Origin: a virus
DNA length: 20,586 nucleotides
Direction: 5' to 3' (one strand)
Virus record (IMG/VR): IMGVR_UViG_3300002053_000075
Location: 1-20,586 of that record
Below, piece by piece: positions 13,335 to 20,586 of this stretch; within the stretch, counting starts at the first letter, position 1, and each line of letters opens with the position of its first letter. A program made the translations under genes and the position numbers. A model generated the notes under the pieces. That model worked only from the letters and a program-made list of their open reading frames with translations, made no database searches and was not told the DNA's origin.

Positions 13335-13817
13335 ATGCCGGACGAGGACCGATCTCAACTAAATCCCCAGATAGCGAGTGCCAAAATTGGTGTTCGCTAT
13401 CTGAGGAACATTCCTATCTACCCATTAGCAGTAGGGGATCAACTCTCTCTAACCAATATGATTAGCGAGGCAATATCGTCTGTTGCTCAATCAGAGGACG
13501 ACATTGAAACAGCAGGGATTGCTATTAGAATTATTGAAGACAATCTCCCCATTGTATTGGAATTTATTACCGATACTGAAAATGAAACCCCTATACAACT
13601 CTTAAAAGATATTACAAATACTCAAGCGGTCGAAATTGCTGAAATCGTCTATGAACAAAACTACGCAGCCTTAGCAAAAAAAGTTCAAGGCCTCTTCGAC
13701 AAGATGGGGAAGATGATGGACAAGCTTCCTTCGAAGGGGCCGTCACTGCCGTCTGCCAATTCTATGGATATCGACTCGAAGACATCTACCGAAAGCACTT
13801 CAGAGAAGGTGGATTAA
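13335..13817 (+). CDS. Tail assembly chaperone (lambda G-like)
   Basis: 160 residues, ATG 13335 after AGGAGA. It lies between the tube and tape measure genes, where nearly all siphoviruses encode the tail assembly chaperone. It is mostly helical with an acidic first half and a long helix YEQNYAALAKKVQGLFDKMGKMM. The C-terminal 40 residues are Ser/Pro/Lys-rich and disordered. Codons 115-116 lie on a run of seven A, where a fraction of ribosomes should slip back one base to make the longer product. The chaperones coat the tape measure before tube assembly and are not in the virion. Confidence 0.8.
   Translation: MPDEDRSQLNPQIASAKIGVRYLRNIPIYPLAVGDQLSLTNMISEAISSVAQSEDDIETAGIAIRIIEDNLPIVLEFITDTENETPIQLLKDITNTQAVEIAEIVYEQNYAALAKKVQGLFDKMGKMMDKLPSKGPSLPSANSMDIDSKTSTESTSEKVD
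13676..13682 (+). other. Programmed -1 frameshift slippery site A-AAA-AAA
   Basis: Seven A in the order needed for tandem slippage: the zero frame reads GCA AAA AAA GTT, and both Lys codons can re-pair one base back. The -1 frame is open from 13655 to 14083 with no stop, so slippage gives a 116 + 133 = 249-residue fusion. This is the lambda G/GT strategy with a different heptamer. Nearby GGGGAAG (13706-13712) does not allow re-pairing in the second site. Confidence 0.7.
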
Positions 13818-14083
13818 CAGTCGGTCAGGTGACGACTTTACATAATCATTGGCGAAAAAGAGACCTCGAGAGTTGGAAGAATCAAGCTCGGATCATGGGT
13901 GCTGAGTTCAAAGATGAACCCAAAGCGTCTAAGACAGTTGAATCCGAAGAAACTCCAACAACTTTTGGCGATCCAGAGTCTTATAAACATCTTCCCGTAG
14001 AAAAGCGCAAAGAAATGACTGAGCGCATGAAGACCAATTTTATGGGAATATTAAGTAAAGGACAATGGATCAAGGGGAAGTAA
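13682..14083 (+). CDS. Frameshift extension of the tail assembly chaperone (T-like part)
   Basis: The -1 frame, entered at 13682 after slippage, adds about 133 residues. It carries a protein-like stretch encoded upstream of any start codon (SFEGAVTAVCQFYGYRLEDI, then FREGGLTVGQVTTLHNHW). That conserved-looking helix would be lost if translation started at the only obvious start, GTG 13829, which has no clear ribosome-binding site. The part after that is charged and linker-like (residues matching EPKASKTVESEETPTTFGDP) with a final KMT/E-rich helix. The fused protein links the chaperone to the tube protein, as gpGT does. I treat it as an extension, not an independent gene. Confidence 0.72.
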   Translation, partial: SSRPLRQDGEDDGQASFEGAVTAVCQFYGYRLEDIYRKHFREGGLTVGQVTTLHNHWRKRDLESWKNQARIMGAEFKDEPKASKTVESEETPTTFGDPESYKHLPVEKRKEMTERMKTNFMGILSKGQWIKGK

Positions 14084-14084
14084 A

Positions 14085-17000
14085 ATGCCTGATCCAAGTG
14101 ATCTAACTCTCGGTGTACTTTTTAGAGCAAGAGAAGATGCCAATTTTAAGCGGATAACAAGACGCTTGCATACTATTGTTACTGGATTTCAACAGGGTAT
14201 GCATAAGGTCGATGTAGCCGCTAAGAAAGTCGATGCGTCTCTCAGAAAGATCGAGGCGTCGAGCAGGAGAGCAGCTTCAGGATTAAAAGCGACTGGGGAT
14301 GCTGCTGGCTTTACTGGAAAACAGATTGGTAAAGTTCACGGTGGAATCCAACGTCTCATTGCTGCATTTAAAGTTGTAGCTGTCTATACAGTAGCAGGTC
14401 GATTATTCGGTGGTCTACAAACAGGTTTGCGTAATGCTTGGGAAGAGATCATCAATTTCGATCAAGCACTTGCTAACCTGAAAGCTATTACAGGCGCTAC
14501 CGATGCTCAGATAGGGGCTATGAGGGAGACCCTCAAAGAGACCGCTCTCCGTACAAAATTTTCAACGACTGAGATTGCTGAAGGCATGGTACTTCTCGGT
14601 CAAGCTGGTTTAGATGCTGGCGAGTCTGTCAAAGCGATTGATGCGGTCGCAGACTTAGCAGCAGGAACTCTCAGCGACTTCAAAAACGTAACAGACCTCG
14701 TAACTACCTCACTCAGAGCGTTCAATCTTGACGCAACCGAGACCCGTCGTGTTGCAGATGTCATGGCGAACGCTGTCAATAAATCAAAACTCACGATTGA
14801 TAAACTTCGAACCGCATTCAACTATGTTGGTGCTGGTGCCGCTCAAGCAGGATTAGAGGTCGAACAGGTAGCGTCCTCGATGATGATTCTTGCTAATAAC
14901 GGTATGAGAGCGTCCACGATAGGTACAGGACTTCGTCAAGTACTGTCGAGATTGCTATCTCCCAACGCGAAGCTGAAACAAGCGATGGATTCTTATGGAT
15001 TATCAATCGATAAAGCTACAGGAAAAAGCGATTGGTTTGGTAAACAGATCGGCAAGCTTGCTACCGCTATGTACGACTATGAGAAAGAGACGGTCGATAT
15101 GGCGATGGCATATAAGTTGTTTGGTCTTCGAGGAGCTCAGGCTGCTGCAATCCTTGTGAAATCGTACATGAGCCTTGATGGTACGTGGGATACGATGCTC
15201 AACAAAGTCAAAGAGATTGGAACAGCGCAAAAGATGATGGAAGCTCAAGCAGAGGGTCTTGGCTTTAAGATCAAAAACTTAGCCGACTCTTTCGGAGTAC
15301 TTGCTGTCAATTTGGGCGAAGCGGGATTTACTGCTGGATTAAGGGTGGCAGTTGACGCATTAAGAGACTTCACTCAGTTCTTAGCTCGGAATGTCAATAC
15401 TGATCTTGGTGTATTCACAGCTACTCTTCTCGGAACTGCTTCGACCCTCTATATTGTCAAGCTTGCGGTACTTGCTTTACGGCAGGCAATGCAGTTTGCA
15501 GGTGCTGGAATGTTGAAGTTCTTTGTCAATCCTGTAGGTGCTGTTATTCTGGTGGTATCTGCATTAGTGGGCGCTATTCATATGGGCATCAAAGCAATAA
15601 AGAGACAGAGGGACGCAATGAATGAGCAAGCGACCGCGTCCGCTGCATTTGCAAATAGTCTTAATGCTTATATCAGAGAGTTGGATAAAGTCACAGAGGG
15701 TTCAGAGGAATATGAAAAGGTCATCGAACGCTTGAAGCAGCAGCACGAAGATTATATTCCGTTGATCGATAAGTTGAAGGGCAATTATGAAGAACTCAAA
15801 AAAGCGTTGCTCGAACTAAGTCATGAGGAGAGAAAACGGGCAGTATTCGAAAAATCAAAATTCCTTTCTACTGACAAAGACGTTTTAGGAGTTATGGCTG
15901 AGTATAAGAAAGAGCAGTTCATGGCTGCAGGTTATGGTCGGGAAGTCACTCCTCTTGATAAATTTTTGGAGAAAAGACCTGAAGCGAAAAAGAAAATAGA
16001 TGAATATGTTCAGATGGTTGGAGATATATATGTTCAACAAATGAAAGAGGGCAAATCTCGATCTGAGATCGAAAAAGGTCTTGGTCCAGAATCTGGTCCT
16101 TTCGGGTATTTAGATAATCTGAGAAAGCAAGCTCCTGAAGCTGTAGCGAAAATCTATAAGGATGTCATTAAGATTATAGATGACTATGAAAAACAGTTGA
16201 TAGCTCAGGCTGAGAGACGCCGTAAGTTAATGGCTGATAAGATAGACAAACTTCCTTCTGAATGGAGAGGGTTACTTAATCAAGCTTGGGATGAAAAAGA
16301 TTATCTTAGGTACTTAGAAATCCTCGATGCGATTACTAAAGCTGAAAATCAATGGGTTAAAAGGGAAGAACAATTCAGAGCTTCGTCAGGTGACAAATTT
16401 AAAGACCTCGCTGAAAAAGAAATGGCTGTTACAAAACTACGTGAGCAGCATTGGCAACAGCATTTGGACGCGCTTCTGGGCAAGAATGATAAATTCAACG
16501 ATAAATTACAGGGTAAAGTAGAGGAACTTCAGAAGTGGTATGTTGGAGCGTATGGCACAGGTTGGGATAAAGCATTTAATGAGATCGATAAAAAATATGT
16601 CGATCTTCAAAATAAAATTGAGAACATGGATATCAGTGAGAAACAGCGGGCTTTTTATCTCTCTCAAATGTGGGGTGCTTACTACGCTGAACTGCAAGCA
16701 ATGATTGATAAGGGAAATGTTCCCGGTTCGATATTCTCAAAAGAGTATGTAGAGGCAAGACTTGCTGGTCTCAGAGCAATGTCGAAAGCTTCTGGTGCTG
16801 GAGGGGCTATTGATAAAGTTCCTGGTGCTTCAAAAACGTCTTCTGAAAAAGAAAGACTTTCCCAAGAAGAGTGGCTCAAGCGTGATAAAGAACTCAATAA
16901 AAGGCATAACGAGTGGTTGATTGCTGAAGCTAAACGGGTTGCAGAAGAAAGAGGAAGAGTTGCTGAGGCAGCTTACCGTAGAGGAGAAATGGCAGCAGAG

Positions 17001-17657
17001 GACTACTTCGCAGCCTTAAAAGAAATGTACAATCAAGGTCTTATTGATTGGCGAACATATCAAGAGAAGATGCGGCGCGAGCAGCAAACGACTTGGCAGA
17101 ACTTCAAAGAGGGCTGGAATAAATTCTTTGAAGATATGGAAACTCATGGCGAATGGATGTATCGATTGGGTCAAGAGCTACCCAATATGATGGCTGACAA
17201 CTTCGCTGATGCATGGGGCGACTTCGTTACCGGAACAAAGAACGCCAAAGACGCATTTAAAGACTTTGCTCGCGATATGTTGAGATGGATAGCTGAAATC
17301 ACAGCTAAACGGGCAATGCTTGGAATGTTGGGTATGTTTGGTGGAGGAGGTACTCCTTATATTCCTGCTGCTCATGGTGGTGGAATGTACGGTGAATTTA
17401 GTCTTGGCAAAAGACTTAAAGGGGTGCATTTTATGCCCAAACTTCATTCAGGTCTGATGCCTGATGAATTTGCGGCTGTTCTCAAGAAAGATGAAGGGGT
17501 GTTTACTCCCAAACAGATGAAAGCCCTTGGTATGATGGCTGGTGGAACTGAGATCAATGTCCCAGTAAATATTAATGGCGCGGGGGGTGCGTATCAACGC
17601 CATCTTCCGGGTGAGATAGAAGAGGCAGTCTTAAAGACTATGCGTAGATATACTTAA
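14085..17657 (+). CDS. Tail tape measure protein
   Basis: 1190 residues, the largest complete gene here. Order: a basic helical N terminus (1-120); the TP901-type tape measure core at about 125-310 (FDQALANLKAITGATDAQI, then TALRTKFSTTEIAEGMVLLG, then VADVMANAVNKSKLTIDKL); hydrophobic segments at about 444-505 (LYIVKLAVLALRQAM and NPVGAVILVVSALVGAIHMG) that may insert in the host membrane; a long charged helical rod (about 515-1030); a lambda-H-like segment at about 1034-1090 (DAWGDFVTGTKNAKDAFKDF); and a C-terminal HSGLMPDEFAAVLKKDEGVF motif. It sets tail length and is ejected ahead of the DNA. At lambda's ratio of length to residues it predicts a tail near 180-190 nm (inference). ATG 14085 follows AAGGGGAAG. 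Confidence 0.95.
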   Translation: MPDPSDLTLGVLFRAREDANFKRITRRLHTIVTGFQQGMHKVDVAAKKVDASLRKIEASSRRAASGLKATGDAAGFTGKQIGKVHGGIQRLIAAFKVVAVYTVAGRLFGGLQTGLRNAWEEIINFDQALANLKAITGATDAQIGAMRETLKETALRTKFSTTEIAEGMVLLGQAGLDAGESVKAIDAVADLAAGTLSDFKNVTDLVTTSLRAFNLDATETRRVADVMANAVNKSKLTIDKLRTAFNYVGAGAAQAGLEVEQVASSMMILANNGMRASTIGTGLRQVLSRLLSPNAKLKQAMDSYGLSIDKATGKSDWFGKQIGKLATAMYDYEKETVDMAMAYKLFGLRGAQAAAILVKSYMSLDGTWDTMLNKVKEIGTAQKMMEAQAEGLGFKIKNLADSFGVLAVNLGEAGFTAGLRVAVDALRDFTQFLARNVNTDLGVFTATLLGTASTLYIVKLAVLALRQAMQFAGAGMLKFFVNPVGAVILVVSALVGAIHMGIKAIKRQRDAMNEQATASAAFANSLNAYIRELDKVTEGSEEYEKVIERLKQQHEDYIPLIDKLKGNYEELKKALLELSHEERKRAVFEKSKFLSTDKDVLGVMAEYKKEQFMAAGYGREVTPLDKFLEKRPEAKKKIDEYVQMVGDIYVQQMKEGKSRSEIEKGLGPESGPFGYLDNLRKQAPEAVAKIYKDVIKIIDDYEKQLIAQAERRRKLMADKIDKLPSEWRGLLNQAWDEKDYLRYLEILDAITKAENQWVKREEQFRASSGDKFKDLAEKEMAVTKLREQHWQQHLDALLGKNDKFNDKLQGKVEELQKWYVGAYGTGWDKAFNEIDKKYVDLQNKIENMDISEKQRAFYLSQMWGAYYAELQAMIDKGNVPGSIFSKEYVEARLAGLRAMSKASGAGGAIDKVPGASKTSSEKERLSQEEWLKRDKELNKRHNEWLIAEAKRVAEERGRVAEAAYRRGEMAAEDYFAALKEMYNQGLIDWRTYQEKMRREQQTTWQNFKEGWNKFFEDMETHGEWMYRLGQELPNMMADNFADAWGDFVTGTKNAKDAFKDFARDMLRWIAEITAKRAMLGMLGMFGGGGTPYIPAAHGGGMYGEFSLGKRLKGVHFMPKLHSGLMPDEFAAVLKKDEGVFTPKQMKALGMMAGGTEINVPVNINGAGGAYQRHLPGEIEEAVLKTMRRYT

Positions 17658-17666
17658 GGAGGTATC

Positions 17667-18029
17667 ATGGACAAAATGGTACTTGATAGTTATACTTTCC
17701 CTGAAAATCCACAAGAAATGGATTTAATTGAAGCAAAGAAAGTGTTGGTTACTGTGATGACCTATTCAGGTCAAGGTGTTTTTCAATGGGCTGCTGACAT
17801 TCAAGATTTATCAGTAATGTTGAAGTGGGATAATATTTCAAATACGTTTTGGGATAATCTCAGAACGAAGTATTTATCGACAAGTAGTGTGGTTTTCGAT
17901 CCCAAGAACGGAAGCACTTACAACGTAATCGTTGAAGACTTGACAGGAAAATACGTTCAGTACGGACTCGAAGATATTCCTCATAGAAAGGATGTTGAAT
18001 TAACTCTTAATATCAGGTCTACGGTGTAA
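17667..18029 (+). CDS. Small tail-tip (minor tail) protein
   Basis: 120 residues, ATG 17667 after AAGGAGGT. It follows the tape measure, the place of lambda M and of small tip proteins generally. Residues 1-35 are Pro/Glu-rich with a strand (KKVLVTVMTYSGQGVFQW). The middle is a helix-strand pair (WDNLRTKYLSTSSVVFDP), and the end is a beta pair (YNVIVEDLTGKYV, then VELTLNIRSTV). No cysteines or enzyme motif. It would form part of the ring between tube and tip. The family is not certain. Confidence 0.7.
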   Translation: MDKMVLDSYTFPENPQEMDLIEAKKVLVTVMTYSGQGVFQWAADIQDLSVMLKWDNISNTFWDNLRTKYLSTSSVVFDPKNGSTYNVIVEDLTGKYVQYGLEDIPHRKDVELTLNIRSTV

Positions 18030-18031
18030 AA

Positions 18032-20586
18032 ATGGCATTATCTCTTGATGGAACTTTACAAACTCGTCTCAACGGAATTGTACGTGAACCGATAGCACGT
18101 ATTATATCAAGTTCATTTGATGCGACTATTCCGTTTGATGGTAATGATTTTGGCTACAGTGAGACTTCAGAGCTTAATCCCAACATTATATCGCTGAGTA
18201 CAGGAGAACTCGTCTGTATAAGTCAGAAGCCAAGTACTTCGTATGGTTATAGATTCTTGAAAACAGACGAGGATCGTAATCAATGGTCTACGAGTGTCTT
18301 TACAGCGGGAAGTTACACGCCCAAAGCTTTCGATATATGTGAGAAACCAGATGGAAACATTGCCTTGCTTTTTGCATATAATTGGAGTTTGACTGATGCG
18401 GTCAGAGTTACCACGATAAGCTCAGATGGTGTGTATTCAGGTACTTCCTATTCCGTACATATCGTTTATTCGAATTATGATTATACGTATGAGCCTTGCA
18501 TTATTTACAATTCGAACATAAGTAAATACCAGGTCTTTGTGCCTTACAGAGATTATTCTGCAGGACCCGCTTATTACATTTATAAGTATGAATCAACGAA
18601 TCTTAGTTCTTGGACAGGACCGGTAGATATCACCCCTGCAAGTTTGGGAAATGCTGCGAAATACTCACGGTGTGAAGCTCTCCTGTTGTCTGACGATGAT
18701 ATTGCGTTGACCTTTGATTATGTCACAGAGACAGACGTAGCATCGACCTTTGAGACAACGAATGTTTATTATATGGTCTCTCAGGATGATGGGGCTACAT
18801 GGTCAACTCCTACAGCCGTGACCAGTTATACAGGGGTTGGTAAAGCTGCGCGAAACCCATCTTTGGTTGAGAAAACTACAGGATCTATCTATTCCGTATT
18901 CCATGACAGAGTGACGTTTGTTAAAATCGATAGTAGCACGCCCAATATCATACACGATGGCTGTGTAGATATGGAAATGATCCACATGTATGACAGTAAA
19001 ATTTATGTGAGTGGTGCATATCCGGGTGCTGGTAATAAAACTCTCTGTGGCGTGTGGGTCATTGATCCTTCTGATATGAGCATTGAAAAGAATTATACGA
19101 GTACGACAACTCCCGGGTATAGTTCAATGTTCAAACTTAATCATAATTGGCCTCGAACATGTACTGCTGATGGGAAATATCTCGCTCGATTTATTACGGG
19201 TCCAGCTCAAGTCGGTGCGGTAATGCTTGTTACTTATGATGGGGTCACTGATCAAGTAACCCAATATATTATAGGCACTGGAGGGGGTGCGGGTGATATA
19301 CCTTCTTATAGTTTAGATGAAAATGTAGCGATTACCCAAAGTGCAGGAACAGGGGGATTCGGGTTACAGCATATTTGGATAGATGCAGCGACCGATAGAC
19401 TGTATTTGTATTTTTGGAATGGGTACTACTGGACTCCATATGGTATGTATGGTTACATTGATCTGACAGAAACAGCGGATCCTGTAACTGGCTATTACAC
19501 ATTCCATGAAATATGGAGAAAAAGTTCTCTTAGTCATAGTACCCAATATGGTTTGGGCGGGCGTTTTCATTTAGGTTTTTCGTATAGTAAATATTGCACA
19601 GAAAATGGACTCGTTGTCTTGATGGAAAATGAGGCTAATGGTTCTGTCATGGTAATGGATACCGCAACGGGGGTTATTCAGTTCTGTGCGAATTATAATT
19701 CAAACAAGAAGATGCCCTATAACGGGTTGCTTTCTGCTTATACTTACGATGGTAAAATTTATGGCTCATTCGGTTACACGTCCTCTTATGATCAGGGAGC
19801 TTGGAGGGGTTTATGGATATATGACATGGTCACGACTTCAAAAGCGACAGTCAGACCCGGATATGCGACCAAAAATCAGTACACGTTTTATGACTACGAT
19901 TTCGCTGATATAGGAAATGGTTATATTTGGATTGCGGGTTATGATGGCGCGCTTCGATATAGTGTGGGCTCACAATACTTTGAGATCTGGGATGAGAATA
20001 ATATTCCGGGCTTTGACATGGGACTTTCCAGTGCTTGGTGTCATGGGATAGTGTATGATCCAGTAACTGAGGACGTTTTTGTGACTTCAAACAATAGTTA
20101 TGGTAACCCATGGGCGGGTCTAAGACGCTTCAGTATCGAAGGGGATTACTATCGAGGTCAATACCTTGTAGGGTTAAAAGCTGGAACAAGTCTTGGTTTA
20201 GGAAGTCAAGCAAATTTTACTTATGGCCTTTATGAGAGGGATATAAGTGTTACTGTCGATGAAGATGATTACCTTTGGGCTGTTTGGGATCACGTCGATA
20301 GAATAGACGATGATAGAGAAATTTGGTGGGATCACGATCTGTCAGAGATCAATGTATCAGATAACATGGTCGATTCAATCACGATATCTTGGGATATAGA
20401 GATACCGGGAGAACTCAGATTCAGTCTTGCTAATGGACACCTCTATGATCAACAAAATTATCTTTCAAGTTTGTCATACGTATTTAGGAGAGGACGTAAA
20501 GTGTCTGTTCAACTCGGTGAGAATATTTCCGATGTTCCTTATTGGGTGGATCAGGGAACTTTCATCGTTGAAGAAGCAAAGCTTCG
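18032..20586 (+). CDS. Large tail-tip/receptor-binding protein with beta-propeller (3' end outside window)
   Basis: Open from ATG 18032 to the window end (851 codons, no stop), so it is incomplete at its C terminus. Residues 1-35 look like a tail-docking strand (IVREPIARIISSSFDATIPF). Residues about 40-765 are made of repeated blades: a sialidase-type Asp-box at 250-257 (SQDDGATW), a degenerate one at 77-85 (KTDEDRNQW), then Tyr/Gly-rich blades of the form (D-x-K-I-Y-V-x-G) around 320 and 575. Residues about 768-851 (VDSITISWDIEIPGELRFSL, then FRRGRKVSVQLG, then GTFIVEEAKL) resemble a structural hub domain found in tip proteins. This suggests a propeller placed between docking and hub parts, probably binding surface glycans. 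Sialidase activity is not implied: no catalytic set is visible. It starts two bases after the previous stop. Confidence 0.8.
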   Translation, partial: MALSLDGTLQTRLNGIVREPIARIISSSFDATIPFDGNDFGYSETSELNPNIISLSTGELVCISQKPSTSYGYRFLKTDEDRNQWSTSVFTAGSYTPKAFDICEKPDGNIALLFAYNWSLTDAVRVTTISSDGVYSGTSYSVHIVYSNYDYTYEPCIIYNSNISKYQVFVPYRDYSAGPAYYIYKYESTNLSSWTGPVDITPASLGNAAKYSRCEALLLSDDDIALTFDYVTETDVASTFETTNVYYMVSQDDGATWSTPTAVTSYTGVGKAARNPSLVEKTTGSIYSVFHDRVTFVKIDSSTPNIIHDGCVDMEMIHMYDSKIYVSGAYPGAGNKTLCGVWVIDPSDMSIEKNYTSTTTPGYSSMFKLNHNWPRTCTADGKYLARFITGPAQVGAVMLVTYDGVTDQVTQYIIGTGGGAGDIPSYSLDENVAITQSAGTGGFGLQHIWIDAATDRLYLYFWNGYYWTPYGMYGYIDLTETADPVTGYYTFHEIWRKSSLSHSTQYGLGGRFHLGFSYSKYCTENGLVVLMENEANGSVMVMDTATGVIQFCANYNSNKKMPYNGLLSAYTYDGKIYGSFGYTSSYDQGAWRGLWIYDMVTTSKATVRPGYATKNQYTFYDYDFADIGNGYIWIAGYDGALRYSVGSQYFEIWDENNIPGFDMGLSSAWCHGIVYDPVTEDVFVTSNNSYGNPWAGLRRFSIEGDYYRGQYLVGLKAGTSLGLGSQANFTYGLYERDISVTVDEDDYLWAVWDHVDRIDDDREIWWDHDLSEINVSDNMVDSITISWDIEIPGELRFSLANGHLYDQQNYLSSLSYVFRRGRKVSVQLGENISDVPYWVDQGTFIVEEAKL

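Noticed and set aside
13706-13712. Second slippery heptamer GGGGAAG
   Set aside because: The A-site codon AAG cannot re-pair as a Lys codon after a one-base shift, so it does not fit the XXXYYYZ rule.
13829-14083. Independent 84-residue gene starting at GTG 13829
   Set aside because: No convincing ribosome-binding site, and the protein-like -1 frame continues upstream to the slippery site. Better read as the frameshift extension.

Overview
The window is the packaging, head and tail module of a tailed double-stranded DNA phage, free or integrated. The gene order is that of a long-tailed, non-contractile siphovirus and follows phage lambda closely. Every gene I can support is on the + strand and the genes are tightly packed, with TAATG, TGATG and ATGA stop/start overlaps. 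The ribosome-binding sites are canonical (AAGGAGGTGA) and two upstream sites look like sigma70 promoters, so the host is an ordinary bacterium. I cannot name the host. No integrase, repressor, lysis, replication or tRNA gene is visible.

Layout. 1-790 is non-coding. It opens with an iteron-like array (six TATGTAGTT boxes, a tandem 16-bp repeat, a 9-bp-arm hairpin and a repeated 17-bp element) and ends in a strong promoter. This is the position where lambda carries cos. 842-3422 holds a probable small terminase and the large terminase. 3443-3683 holds a second promoter and a 57-residue zinc-ribbon protein, in the slot lambda uses for W. 3680-8741 holds the portal, a protease/scaffold polyprotein with a nested scaffold start (as in lambda C/Nu3), a gpD-like decoration protein and a gpE-like major capsid protein. 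8758-12310 is a run of small head-completion, neck and tail-completion genes, several unrecognised. 12377-12655 is a second small cysteine-rich protein. 12673-18029 holds the tail tube, two tail assembly chaperones joined by a predicted -1 frameshift, a 1190-residue tape measure and a small tail-tip protein. From 18032 to the window end is the start of a very large tail-tip or receptor-binding protein. It is mostly beta-propeller and is still open at 20586.

How it works together. The terminase pair would bind and cut DNA and pump it through the portal into a procapsid built from capsid protein and scaffold and matured by the protease. The decoration protein stabilises the filled head and the connector genes close the neck. 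In parallel, the tube protein polymerises on the tape measure with chaperone help and is capped by the terminator. Four genes carry a perfect AAGGAGGTGA: scaffold (internal), decoration, capsid and tube. These are the proteins a virion needs in hundreds of copies.

Most unusual points: (i) three unrelated virion proteins (capsid, a neck protein, tail tube) each end in a threonine/serine-only tail; (ii) three head/packaging proteins carry a shared basic K-x-K-L-V-[RK]-R motif at or near the C terminus; (iii) the protease/scaffold gene looks like three cistrons fused in frame with their ribosome-binding sites retained; (iv) the iteron array; (v) two small zinc-ribbon genes occupying the only two sizeable gaps inside the late operon.
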